Shown in pieces: positions 1-9,692 of a DNA stretch of 40,215 nucleotides (the stretch's first letter is position 1; every line of letters starts with the position of its first letter). The notes beneath the pieces are model-generated. The model did no database searches and was not told the DNA's origin. It saw only the letters and a program-made list of their open reading frames with translations. Origin of the DNA: Mediterranea sp. (in: CFB group bacteria) (lineage in GTDB: Bacteria; Bacteroidota; Bacteroidia; Bacteroidales; Bacteroidaceae); contig JAIRNG010000137.1 of the NCBI GenBank assembly GCA_031258135.1, positions 1 through 40,215 on the forward strand, read 5' to 3'. A program made the translations under genes and the position numbers.

Positions 1-144
1 GTAATGGCTATTTTGTATTTGAACTTAAAATTGTGCCAAAGGGCTTTATCAAACAGTTTTCCGGACATCTTTATCTCATATTAAGCATACAAATGTAAGC
101 AATTCGCTTTACTTACCGGTGTTTTCTTCATGCTATTTAACAAA

Positions 145-684
145 CTAATCATCAGCTTCCGGCATATCCGGCGAAAGCAAGCCTTCCGGAAGGTTCACCG
201 TGATCACCTTGTGCATCTGATCGATCTCCACAATGAACTCTTCCCGGGCGGGTATCAGCAACTCCTCTTTTCCGGACTTTACAACAAAAAGCACATTCAC
301 CGTAGTATCGTCTATATCAATGATCTCTCCCAGGTAGCCGGCATGGGCCTCACGCATCGTGAAACCAACAAAATAGTTCCGGGTCAGTTTATCCGGCTTA
401 GCTTCTCCGGCGTATTTTACGGGAAAATAGACCTCGACATTCGTGAATCTGCGGGCGCGTTCCGATGTGTTCACTCCGTCCAGTTTAACCAGAACGGTGG
501 AGTCGGAACGGAAGCGGTACTCCTCAATGAAGAAGGGAACAAAAATACCATCCAGCAAACACACCAGATAATCGCAATCTGCACGATCGAAAATATCGTC
601 CGTGAAAGTAAACAACAATTCGCCATGAATGCCGTGAGGCTTGTTAAACAGGCCGATCTTATATACCTCTTCTTTTTTTATCAT
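145..684 (-). CDS. rimM: 16S rRNA processing protein RimM
   Basis: 179-aa ORF; N-term [23 protein letters not shown] and C-term [29 protein letters not shown] match the RimM pattern. Confidence 0.93.
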   Translation of the reverse strand: MIKKEEVYKIGLFNKPHGIHGELLFTFTDDIFDRADCDYLVCLLDGIFVPFFIEEYRFRSDSTVLVKLDGVNTSERARRFTNVEVYFPVKYAGEAKPDKLTRNYFVGFTMREAHAGYLGEIIDIDDTTVNVLFVVKSGKEELLIPAREEFIVEIDQMHKVITVNLPEGLLSPDMPEADD

Positions 685-1985
685 ATCCGGGTGATTCTTG
701 CTCCGATAGCATTCAGACGACCCTCAATATTCTGGTATCCACGATCGATCTGCTCAATGTTGTGGATACGGCTGACGCCATCCGCACTCAGCGCGGCAAT
801 CAACAAGGCGATACCCGCGCGGATATCAGGGGAGGTCAGATTACCGCTACGCAATGTAAATTCATGGTTATGACCGATAACAACGGCGCGGTGCGGATCG
901 CAAAGAATGATCTGGGCGCCCATATCGATCAGCTTGTCAACGAAGAACAAACGGCTCTCGAACATCTTCTGATGGATCAGGACGCTGCCTTTTGCCTGTG
1001 TCGCCACAACAAGGATGACGCTCAACAAGTCCGGCGTAAGTCCCGGCCAGGGCGCATCGGCAATCGTCAGGATAGAGCCGTCCATAAACGACTCGATCTG
1101 ATAAGAGTCCTGGGCGGGTACATGGATGTCACCGCCGCGTTGCTCCAGTTTAATACCCAGACGACGGAAACTCTCAGGAATGATGCCGAGGTTATCGTAA
1201 GAGACATTTTTAATCGTCAGTTCGCTGCCGATCATGGCCGCCATACCGATGAAACTGCCGACTTCAATCATATCGGCCAGTACGGTATGTTCTGTTCCGC
1301 CGAGGCTTTCCACCCCTTCGATCGTCAGAAGATTGGATGCAATACCACTGATCCGGGCCCCCATGCGGTTTAACATCTTACAAAGTTGCTGCAGATAGGG
1401 CTCGCAAGCCGCATTGTAGATCGTCGTTATGCCCTTAGCCAACACGGCAGCCATGACGATATTGGCCGTACCGGTCACCGAAGCCTCATCAAGCAACATA
1501 TAGGCGCCCTTTAATTCCTGAGCGGTTATTTCAAACGCTTCACGCTCTCTGTTATAGTCAAATCTTGCACCGAGATTCCGGATTCCGATAAAGTGCGTAT
1601 CCAGACGGCGGCGGCCGATTTTGTCTCCACCCGGTTTGGGGATCATGGCCCTGCCAAAGCGGGCGATCATCGGGCCGATCAACATGATCGACCCGCGAAG
1701 ACTTGTGCATTTCCTGAGAAATTCGTCACTCTCCAGATACGCCATGTCAACCGATTCTGCTTTAAAAGAATACGTTTCAACACCTTGTCTGGAAACCGTA
1801 ACTCCCATATCGCGCATGAGTTGTATCAGGTTATTGACATCAAGTATGTCGGGTACATTATTCACAACGATTTCCTCCGGAGTCAACAGTGTAGCGCAGA
1901 TAATCTGCAAGACCTCGTTCTTTGCACCCTGCGGATAAATGTCTCCGCTTAACTTGTGTCTTCCTTCAATTACAAATGAAGCCAT
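681..1985 (-). CDS. murA: UDP-N-acetylglucosamine 1-carboxyvinyltransferase
   Basis: 434-aa [31 protein letters not shown] and [22 protein letters not shown] are MurA motifs. Confidence 0.96.
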   Translation of the reverse strand: MASFVIEGRHKLSGDIYPQGAKNEVLQIICATLLTPEEIVVNNVPDILDVNNLIQLMRDMGVTVSRQGVETYSFKAESVDMAYLESDEFLRKCTSLRGSIMLIGPMIARFGRAMIPKPGGDKIGRRRLDTHFIGIRNLGARFDYNREREAFEITAQELKGAYMLLDEASVTGTANIVMAAVLAKGITTIYNAACEPYLQQLCKMLNRMGARISGIASNLLTIEGVESLGGTEHTVLADMIEVGSFIGMAAMIGSELTIKNVSYDNLGIIPESFRRLGIKLEQRGGDIHVPAQDSYQIESFMDGSILTIADAPWPGLTPDLLSVILVVATQAKGSVLIHQKMFESRLFFVDKLIDMGAQIILCDPHRAVVIGHNHEFTLRSGNLTSPDIRAGIALLIAALSADGVSRIHNIEQIDRGYQNIEGRLNAIGARITRI

Positions 1986-2003
1986 ACGATCAGAAGCCGG
2001 TAG

Positions 2004-2639
2004 TTAGCGTTTGTAGCTTCTGTTATTCCGGATATCGTTCTGGTTGGAATGACCGTAGTAGCTGTTATTCGATTTCGGACGGCGGTTTGCAGCCGATCGT
2101 GTTTCTATGAGTTGCAACACTTGCTCGTCCAACCGGAGTTTACCATTGGATAATTCCATCAGGTCATTATTGATCTTGGCGTCATCTATCGTGTCCTTGT
2201 TCCAGGTCATATAATCCTTCTTCATGTGGTTGACGATCAAGGCAATCAGAATGTTCTTCTCATTTCCTTCCGGAAATTCGGTCGCTTTCTTTATCAACTC
2301 CTCAAGGGTACGTCCGTAATGGCGATAACGTATTTTGGTATTTGGATAAGGTATCGCATCGGGTCTGGTATCCAGGTTCTCCTTACGGATCGCTTCATAA
2401 GGATAATCAATATCCAGTTTAAAACCGGACATAATGGCCAGATGATCCCATAGCTTGTGCGTATAATCCGGTATATCCCTCAAATGCGGGAACATATTGC
2501 CCATGATACTGATAATTGTATTCGCACATTTCTGGCGCTCAACGCGATCTGTGATCGTCAAAGCGTAATCAACCATGTTCTGAATACTCCGGCCGTATTC
2601 CGGTAGGGGAAGTTTTTTCTGCTGCGTATTGTACTGCAT
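2004..2639 (-). CDS. DUF4290 domain-containing protein
   Basis: 211-aa ORF; MQYNTQQKKLPLPEYGRSIQNMVDYALTITDRVERQKCA is typical of the conserved Bacteroidetes DUF4290 family. Confidence 0.85.
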   Translation of the reverse strand: MQYNTQQKKLPLPEYGRSIQNMVDYALTITDRVERQKCANTIISIMGNMFPHLRDIPDYTHKLWDHLAIMSGFKLDIDYPYEAIRKENLDTRPDAIPYPNTKIRYRHYGRTLEELIKKATEFPEGNEKNILIALIVNHMKKDYMTWNKDTIDDAKINNDLMELSNGKLRLDEQVLQLIETRSAANRRPKSNNSYYGHSNQNDIRNNRSYKR

Positions 2640-2650
2640 ATATTCAAGTT

Positions 2651-3340
2651 TTAAATTCTTCTTTTAGATATCGTAGTTATAAACTCTTTTAAATAGAACG
2701 GCTCGAAGTAAGCTACATCTTCGAACTTTCCGTTAGCCATTGCTTTCTCTGCCAAAGGAAGCATCATCTTTGCCAACGGATGAATATCGGCTATAAAGTG
2801 TGCATTGGGGTGCGTAATCTTTTCACGGCATTTCGCAGCGCCATTTCCAAAGAAGTACACCGGACGCCCATTCAGGTCATCCAGATATGAATGTTCATCG
2901 ATGATATCGGCGAACGTCTCACGCACCACATTCAACGCGCGATCATAAATAGCGGCATAAACCTCCATACGACGGGCGTCAATCATCGGACAGAGAAGCG
3001 CGTCATCCGGCAACTCATGATACAACAGCACAGGAACAACCAATACTTCCAGCGTAGGAAGGCCAATCAAAGGCGCTTCACGGCCATAACAGATTCCTTT
3101 AGCCATAGAAACGCCAATCCGCAAACCGGTATATGAACCGGGGCCGCAACTCACCGCAACTGCATCCAACGGAATGGCATGGCTGTCAATCAATGATAAT
3201 GCCTCGTCTACAAATCCCCCCAATAATGCGGCGTGCGATGATCCCTGAAAGTCTTCTCTGACAAAAATATGCTGTCCATCTTCACTTACCGCCACCGAAC
3301 AAACAGTAGTGGAGGTCTCGATATGCAAGATACATGACAT
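2651..3340 (-). CDS. tsaB: tRNA threonylcarbamoyladenosine biosynthesis protein TsaB
   Basis: ILHIETSTTVCSVAVSEDG and VSCGPGSYTGLRIGVSMAKGI; start placed at the internal ATG (MSCILHIE) of the 240-aa ORF. Confidence 0.93.
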   Translation of the reverse strand: MSCILHIETSTTVCSVAVSEDGQHIFVREDFQGSSHAALLGGFVDEALSLIDSHAIPLDAVAVSCGPGSYTGLRIGVSMAKGICYGREAPLIGLPTLEVLVVPVLLYHELPDDALLCPMIDARRMEVYAAIYDRALNVVRETFADIIDEHSYLDDLNGRPVYFFGNGAAKCREKITHPNAHFIADIHPLAKMMLPLAEKAMANGKFEDVAYFEPFYLKEFITTISKRRI

Positions 3341-3748
3341 GATTTTCGGGTTATATATGCTGCAAATATACATGATAATTTTAGAATTTCACACCGGGTT
3401 ATAAAAATGTGTGCGAATAGCTTTGTTTCCATTTGCAAATTAAATCCGCTTTTTCTATCTGAATGGCGTATAAATATAAGGCATTTAATGACATGCTATC
3501 AACAGGGTATTACTTAAAACAACTTTTGTGTACTTGATTTTCGGGCGTTTGTCCTGAATATTCCCTGCAATTCGGCGATTAGAATTTTTACGGTTACACC
3601 GTCATTACCATAAGGATTAAAACCATGAATTATCACAGCAATCAGTCAACAAAACACCAAATAACATTTCTTTTTAGCATATCGGTTATATCAATAACCT
3701 TTGCCTGATGTGCACTGCACATGCCACAGGAGGCCCAGAATGGCAGTC

Positions 3749-3853
3749 GACAGTCAACAAGTTTTAGCGATAGAATGAAAAACAGTCAACCGGATATCGT
3801 TTTAAGGCTTAAAACAGTCAACTCACTATGGCGATAAGCCCAAAACAGTCAAC
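3749..3853. repeat. Phased short direct repeats, aaCAGTCAAC core, 31-32 bp period
   Basis: CAGTCAAC at 3751, 3783, 3815 and 3846, with an outlying copy at 3643. Confidence 0.7.
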
Positions 3854-3892
3854 TAAAATCAGGTTTACTGCATGCGACACGACCGATTTCGT

Positions 3893-4005
3893 GTTAAACA
3901 CGCCAACTTTCGTGTTAAACAGCTCAACTTCCGTGTTTAACACGGCTACCTGTTTTGTTAAACACGGAAGTTGAGCTGTTTAACAGGAAAGTTGCGCTGT
4001 TTAAC
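3893..4005. repeat. Long inverted repeat built from GTTAAAC/CAACTT words
   Basis: 3915-3941 and 3957-3983 are perfect 27-bp reverse complements; imperfect pairing extends to about 3893 and 4005. Confidence 0.85.
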
Positions 4006-4436
4006 AAGACGATTCCTATTGCTGTTATGTAGGGTTTTTGAAAACAAAAAACAGCCTGTCGCGTTTTGGGGGAAGAAATTTTAAGGCGTTCTTTTTCTAT
4101 TTCCTTCTTCTTTCCGTTCAATCCGGAAGTTTCACTTTGCTGCAAGAAAGCAATAGCAAGCAGTAATTTACCTGTATCCTGATTTATGACGTACTATAAA
4201 GTTATAGAACACCAATATAGTCAATCGTTTTGTTTTCTCAAAGCGCTGCCGGAATGACGTTTTTAGAAGTCCGACCGCGATTCCTGCTTTCCATGAGCTT
4301 CCTGCGCGGATTGACATTTTGATAATCCTGTAATAGCAAATGCAATGCTCAAAATTGCATCCAATAGGAATATTATTGAATGAAATTTAAACGAGCGCTG
4401 ATTCTTTTCCGTAGCTTTGCGCAAAATTAGTATAAT

Positions 4437-5315
4437 ATGATACAGTCAATGACAGGATACGGTAGCGCAATAACCGAACTTCCCGACAGACAAATACATG
4501 TTGAGATCAAGTCGTTAAACAGCAAAACGATGGATTTGTCTGTACGTATGGCTCCTGCTTATCGCGAAAAAGAGATCGAAGTGCGCAACGAAATTTCCGG
4601 AAAACTGGAACGGGGTAAAGTAGACCTTAGCCTTTGGATCGAAAAGAAAGAAAATGCAGAAACAGCCGTGATCATCAACCAGGCGCTATTGAACAGCTAC
4701 TACAAGCAAATCATGGAATCCGCCGGAAAGCTCGGCATACCCCTTCCTGCCGATTGGTTCCCCACGTTGTTGCGCATGCCGGATATCATGACCAAACCCG
4801 AAACCCAGGAATGGAGCGAAGAGGAATGGACAATCGTCAGCAATACCATTACCGAAGCCATCGGCCAACTGATTGAATTTCGCAAACAGGAGGGTAAAGC
4901 GCTGGAGAAGAAATTCCGTGAGAATATTGGGAACATCCGTAATCTATTGGAGGCCGTAACTCCTTTCGAAAAAGAACGGGTGGAAAAGATACGGGAACGT
5001 ATAGCCGACGCTCTTGAAAAGGTGATCGGGGTGGATTACGATAAGAACCGTCTTGAACAGGAGCTGATCTACTACATAGAGAGGCTGGATATCAATGAAG
5101 AGAAACAGCGTCTGACCAATCACCTGAACTATTTCATCAAAACAATGGAAGGAGATAGCGGACAAGGAAAGAAGCTCGGATTTATCGTCCAGGAGATGGG
5201 ACGGGAAATCAATACGTTGGGCAGCAAATCCAATCACGCCGAAATGCAGAAGCTCGTCGTTCAGATGAAAGACGAACTGGAACAGATCAAAGAACAGGTT
5301 CTGAACGTAATGTGA
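4437..5315 (+). CDS. YicC/YloC family protein (putative endoribonuclease)
   Basis: MIQSMTGYGSA... start and C-term GREINTLGSKSNHAEMQKLVVQMKDELEQIKEQVLNV are diagnostic. Confidence 0.94.
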   Translation: MIQSMTGYGSAITELPDRQIHVEIKSLNSKTMDLSVRMAPAYREKEIEVRNEISGKLERGKVDLSLWIEKKENAETAVIINQALLNSYYKQIMESAGKLGIPLPADWFPTLLRMPDIMTKPETQEWSEEEWTIVSNTITEAIGQLIEFRKQEGKALEKKFRENIGNIRNLLEAVTPFEKERVEKIRERIADALEKVIGVDYDKNRLEQELIYYIERLDINEEKQRLTNHLNYFIKTMEGDSGQGKKLGFIVQEMGREINTLGSKSNHAEMQKLVVQMKDELEQIKEQVLNVM

Positions 5316-5329
5316 TTATTCGGTTGAAT

Positions 5330-5893
5330 ATGGGTAAACTAATTATATTCTCAGCGCCTTCGGGGTCCGGTAAGTCGACCATTATCAATTACCTCCTGAC
5401 GCAGGAACTTAATCTGGCGTTTTCCATATCGGCAACAAGCCGTCCTCCCAGAGGGACGGAACGCCATGGAGCGGAGTACTTTTTTCTTTCTCCTGATGAG
5501 TTTCGCGACTGTATAGCCCGTGGAGAGTTCCTTGAATATGAAGAAGTATATCCGGACAGATTTTACGGAACGTTGAAGGAACCCGTAGAATCGCAGCTAA
5601 AGTCAGGAAAGAACGTTATATTTGATGTGGATGTAGTTGGGGGTATCCGTATCAAACGATATTATGGCGACCGTGCACTGTCGGTCTTCATTCAACCGCC
5701 ATCGGTGGAGGAACTGCGCAAACGGCTTACGGAACGGGGAACAGATGCGCCCGAAATCATTGAAAGCCGCATGGCCAAAGCCGGATTTGAGTTGAACCAT
5801 GCAGACCGGTTTGATGTGGTCATTGTTAATGATGATCTGGAAAAAGCTAAAGCCGAAGCGCTGCAACGAGTTAAAGAGTTCTTGGCGAAATGA
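5330..5893 (+). CDS. gmk: guanylate kinase
   Basis: MGKLIIFSAPSGSGKSTIINYLL (P-loop), SATSRPPRGTERHGAEYFFLS; start at internal ATG. Confidence 0.95.
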   Translation: MGKLIIFSAPSGSGKSTIINYLLTQELNLAFSISATSRPPRGTERHGAEYFFLSPDEFRDCIARGEFLEYEEVYPDRFYGTLKEPVESQLKSGKNVIFDVDVVGGIRIKRYYGDRALSVFIQPPSVEELRKRLTERGTDAPEIIESRMAKAGFELNHADRFDVVIVNDDLEKAKAEALQRVKEFLAK

Positions 5894-6495
5894 TAAAAAT
5901 AAAAACGGGGATCTTCAGCGGGTCATTCAATCCGGTACACATCGGACACCTGTCTCTGGCCAATTACCTGTGTGAATACGAAGGGCTGGATGAAGTCTGG
6001 TTCGTTATAAGTCCGCTCAATCCTTTAAAGCTCACGGAAAACTTGCTGGACGAAAGTAAACGGCTGGAGTTGGTCAGGGTTGCCATTGCGGACTATCCCG
6101 GATTCCGGGTTTCCGATGTGGAGTTGAAGCTACCCCGTCCTTCATATACAATCGGAACATTAGAACATCTGCGGAACATTCATCCCGACCGGGATTTTAC
6201 CTTGATCATAGGGTCCGACAACTGGAAGTTCTTCGACCGCTGGAAGGAACCGGATCGTATCATCGATCAATTCAGCATACTGATCTATCCCCGCCGGGCA
6301 TATCCGATAGACGATTCCTCTTTGTCGTCAACTATCCGTGCCGCCAAAGCACCACTGTTGGACATCAGTTCCACCTTTATCCGCCAGGCATTGGCCGAGG
6401 GTAAGGACATCGCGTTCTTCTTGCATCCTGCCTCCTATAAGATCATTAAAGAAGAGGGATTGTATCAAGGCCCGTATCTTTGTGTGCGGGAATAA
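5890..6495 (+). CDS. nadD: nicotinate-nucleotide adenylyltransferase
   Basis: GIFSGSFNPVHIGHLSLANYL, SRPSYTIGTLEHL-like region and SSTFIRQALAEGKD; ATGA overlap with gmk. Confidence 0.93.
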   Translation: MIKIKTGIFSGSFNPVHIGHLSLANYLCEYEGLDEVWFVISPLNPLKLTENLLDESKRLELVRVAIADYPGFRVSDVELKLPRPSYTIGTLEHLRNIHPDRDFTLIIGSDNWKFFDRWKEPDRIIDQFSILIYPRRAYPIDDSSLSSTIRAAKAPLLDISSTFIRQALAEGKDIAFFLHPASYKIIKEEGLYQGPYLCVRE

Positions 6496-6764
6496 TTCTT
6501 TAATAAAAAACCGATTTATCCTGCGTTCGCTCCTGACAGGAAACAGGCCTGTATAAGCTGCATTCCGGGAGCGCCCTCGCAAACCGGCACGACTTACGAT
6601 AGCGGCTCCGGCGACCCCCGTGTGATAGCGACCGGTGGTACCGGTAAAAACTTCGGCCAGGCCATCGGTACGGGTGGTGACAGTAACTGACCATTGTATC
6701 GCGGGTAAAAAGATTTTGGAGGTTCTGCCGGGCGGCAGAAGGACGAAAAAAACAGAGGCTTCTA

Positions 6765-6824
6765 TTGAACGACGTTCAACAGAGCTATTGAACGACATTC
6801 AACAGGGTATTGAACGACATTCAA
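6765..6824. repeat. Three tandem short palindromes TTGAACGAC(G/A)TTCAA
   Basis: Copies at 6765-6779, 6788-6802 and 6810-6824 (22-23 bp period). Confidence 0.85.
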
Positions 6825-6866
6825 TAAAACGGAGTTACACAGAGATACATAAAGGCTACCGTAACT

Positions 6867-6947
6867 GAAACGCAGATTTCCACAGATTTCCGCAGATTAT
6901 AATTATAAAATTAAAAATCTGCGGAAATCTGCGTTAATCTGCGTTTC
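6867..6947. repeat. Inverted repeat of 'cgcagattt' words between convergent genes
   Basis: 6867-6898 versus reverse complement of 6916-6947: 28 of 32 identical. Confidence 0.8.
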
Positions 6948-7040
6948 AAATTCCTTGCGTTAATCTACGTTTCAACCTTTACGCCGCAGGGAAATTTTCA
7001 ATTTACTAATCGTCAATAACCGCAGGCATCTGCGGCGTCC

Positions 7041-8180
7041 TCACCTCTTTCCGTACATCCGTTCATAATATCCCTGGTAGTCGCCGGAAATTACTTCCTG
7101 CACCCAATCCTGATGCGTCAGGTACCATTCGATGGTCTTGACGATGCCTGTTTCAAATCTTGTTTCCGGATACCAGCCCAACGCTTCGGTAATTTTTGTC
7201 GGATCAATGGCATAGCGTTGATCATGCCCCAGGCGGTCTTTTACGAAAGTGATCAGCTCGTCGTTTATCCAACCGATAGAGATATTGCCGTCGGCGTCTT
7301 TGTCTTTCCTCTTCAGCACTTCGCGATATTCCGGTTTCTCAGTCATCAGACGATGAACCGTAGCAATGGTCAGCTTCACGATTTCAAGGTTGGTTTTCTC
7401 ATTATGTCCGCCAACGTTGTACACTTCGCCTTCCGCTCCATTGCGCACCACGAGGTCGATTGCTTTGCAGTGGTCTTCCACATACAGCCAATCGCGTACA
7501 TTGCTGCCGTCGCCATATACCGGCAATTTCTTTCCTTCGAGGATATTCTTGATGATCAGCGGGATCAGTTTCTCCGGGAAATGATAAGGGCCGTAGTTGT
7601 TTGAGCAGCGGGTGATGGTCACCGGCATTTTGTATGTATCGCAGTAGGCCATGACAAACATATCCGCGCTTGTCTTCGATGCGCTGTACGGGCTGTGCGG
7701 GCAAAGCGGCGTCTCTTCCGTGAAAAAGCCGTCCGCACCCAGCGAGCCGTACACCTCGTCCGTTGATACCTGATGAAACCGCACCCCTTTTCTCCACACC
7801 GGATAACCTTGTTCGTCACGGCCTGTCACCCAGGCGCGGCGTGCGGCGTCCAGCAGGTTCTGCGTACCCAGAATATTGGTCATCAGGAATAATTGCGGAT
7901 TTTCAATGCTGCGATCCACATGGCTTTCCGCCGCAAAGTTTACGACATAATCAAATTTATATTCGCCGAAAAGCCTGTCGGCCAGGTCGCGATCACAAAT
8001 GTCGCCTTTAACAAAGAAACAGCGCTCATCGTCGATATCCGGAGCAATCGTTCCCAGGTTTCCCGCATAGGTCAACGCATCCAGAACAATGATCCGGACG
8101 TCGTTATATTTGGTCAACATGTACTTCAGATAATTAGCGCCAATAAATCCGGCTGCGCCGGTAACCAGATAAGTTTTCAT
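7041..8180 (-). CDS. rfbB: dTDP-glucose 4,6-dehydratase
   Basis: TYLVTGAAGFIGANYLKYML, YSASKTSADMFVMAY, NNYGPYHFPEKLIPLII. Confidence 0.95.
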   Translation of the reverse strand: MKTYLVTGAAGFIGANYLKYMLTKYNDVRIIVLDALTYAGNLGTIAPDIDDERCFFVKGDICDRDLADRLFGEYKFDYVVNFAAESHVDRSIENPQLFLMTNILGTQNLLDAARRAWVTGRDEQGYPVWRKGVRFHQVSTDEVYGSLGADGFFTEETPLCPHSPYSASKTSADMFVMAYCDTYKMPVTITRCSNNYGPYHFPEKLIPLIIKNILEGKKLPVYGDGSNVRDWLYVEDHCKAIDLVVRNGAEGEVYNVGGHNEKTNLEIVKLTIATVHRLMTEKPEYREVLKRKDKDADGNISIGWINDELITFVKDRLGHDQRYAIDPTKITEALGWYPETRFETGIVKTIEWYLTHQDWVQEVISGDYQGYYERMYGKR

Positions 8181-8196
8181 TCTATATATATAAGAG

Positions 8197-9069
8197 TTAT
8201 TTTGTTTCGTTCGCCAGTTCCGTCAGGTATTTCCCGTATTCTGTTTTGTCCAGTTTCCGTCCCAGCTTCAGTAATTGTCCGGAGGTGATCCATTTGTTAC
8301 GCCACGCAATCTCTTCGATACAGCTCACATAGAATCCCTGACGGTTCTGTATCGTAGCCACAAAGTTGGATGCTTCCAGCAGGCTGTCGCAATTGCCGGT
8401 ATCCAGCCAGGCGAATCCTCTGCCGAACAATTCTACCCGGAGCGTTCCTTCCTCCAGATAGATCCTGTTCAGGTCGGTTATTTCATATTCGCCGCGTGCG
8501 GAAGGTTTCAGCGAAGCCGCTTTCTCCGTCACGGTGGAATCGTAGAAATACAATCCCGGAACGGCATAGTTGCTTTTCGGGTTTTCGGGTTTTTCCTCCA
8601 GCGAGATCGCTTTTCCCGTCCCGTCGAATTCCACCACTCCGTAGGCGCGGGGGTCTTTCACTTCATAGCCGAAGATGCAAGCCCCTTTGTCGATGGAAGC
8701 CGCCCGGCGAAGCATGGCCGAGAAGTTTTGCCCGTAGAACATATTGTCGCCCAGGATCAGGCATCCCGGTTCGCCGTTCAGGAACTCCGCCCCCAGCACG
8801 AACGCCTGCGCAAGTCCGTTGGGAACATCCTGTATCCTGTAAGAGAAAGACATTCCAAGTTCTTCGCCCGTTCCCAACAGGTCGCGGAACATGGGCAGAT
8901 CCCTCGGCGTAGATATGATCAACACTTCGCGTATACCGGCCAGCATCAATGTGGAGAGGGGATAATAGATCATCGGTTTATCATAAACCGGCATGATTTG
9001 CTTAGATATTGCTTTCGATAACGGATAGAGCCGTGTAGCGCTTCCTCCGGCTAAGATAATTCCTTTCAT
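8197..9069 (-). CDS. rfbA: glucose-1-phosphate thymidylyltransferase
   Basis: [46 protein letters not shown]. Confidence 0.96.
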   Translation of the reverse strand: MKGIILAGGSATRLYPLSKAISKQIMPVYDKPMIYYPLSTLMLAGIREVLIISTPRDLPMFRDLLGTGEELGMSFSYRIQDVPNGLAQAFVLGAEFLNGEPGCLILGDNMFYGQNFSAMLRRAASIDKGACIFGYEVKDPRAYGVVEFDGTGKAISLEEKPENPKSNYAVPGLYFYDSTVTEKAASLKPSARGEYEITDLNRIYLEEGTLRVELFGRGFAWLDTGNCDSLLEASNFVATIQNRQGFYVSCIEEIAWRNKWITSGQLLKLGRKLDKTEYGKYLTELANETK

Positions 9070-9140
9070 AAGTTACTCTTTACTATGTTTTGCTTTGCAA
9101 AGTAAGAGAACTTTTTTGAATAAACAAAATGCGATGGAAT

Positions 9141-9632
9141 TTACTCTGCCAATTCAATAACTTCCAGGTCTTTGAACCCGCCGTTATCAATGGTGAAGCG
9201 CACCAGGGTGCGTACTTTGTGAAATCCGTAGACGCCCGCCGCGCCGGGGTTGATGTGTAACAGTCCCAGAGTCCTGTCATAGTTCACCTTTAATATATGA
9301 GAGTGTCCGCTGACGAACAGCTTGGGCGGACGCGCCATAAGGCTTCCGCGGATGGAGGGGTCATAATTGCCCGGGTAGCCGCCGATATGCTTCATTAGCA
9401 CTTCGGCGCCGTCTGTCGTAAAGCGGTTCACTTGCGGGAAACGTTTGCGTATGTCCTGGCCGTCGATGTTCCCGTACACTCCGCGCAGGGGACGGAAAGC
9501 CGCCAGCTTGCCGGCCACTTCCATGGAGCCGAAGTCTCCGGCATGCCATATTTCATCGCAAGGCTCAAAATAATACAGGTATTTTTCATCCCAATGACTG
9601 TGGGTGTCCGACAACAGACCTATTTTTGTCAT
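9141..9632 (-). CDS. YfcE/MJ0936-family metallophosphoesterase
   Basis: TKIGLLSDTHSHWDE, DEIWHAGDFG, GVYGNID, FVSGHSHI, NPGAAG. Confidence 0.88.
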   Translation of the reverse strand: MTKIGLLSDTHSHWDEKYLYYFEPCDEIWHAGDFGSMEVAGKLAAFRPLRGVYGNIDGQDIRKRFPQVNRFTTDGAEVLMKHIGGYPGNYDPSIRGSLMARPPKLFVSGHSHILKVNYDRTLGLLHINPGAAGVYGFHKVRTLVRFTIDNGGFKDLEVIELAE

Positions 9633-9638
9633 TCTTTC

Positions 9639-9670
9639 TTTGCTTAGTTTGAACAAAGGTACTATATTTG
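9639..9670 (+). promoter_or_regulatory. Candidate Bacteroidetes promoter for ppk
   Basis: TTTG (9639-9642), 20 bp, TATATTTG (9663-9670), 22 bp before the ppk ATG. Confidence 0.5.
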
Positions 9671-9692
9671 GGCGAAACTAAGCCCATGGAAA

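Noticed and set aside
3924-4145. 73-aa minus-strand ORF
   Set aside because: Half of it translates the inverted repeat; no recognisable family or start context.
6328-6798. 156-aa minus-strand ORF
   Set aside because: Overlaps the nadD 3' end in antisense and extends into repeats; not credible.
7041-9069. Incomplete dTDP-rhamnose operon (rfbC and rfbD missing)
   Set aside because: rfbA-rfbB alone is common in Bacteroidetes and the other genes may be elsewhere; not evidence of novelty.
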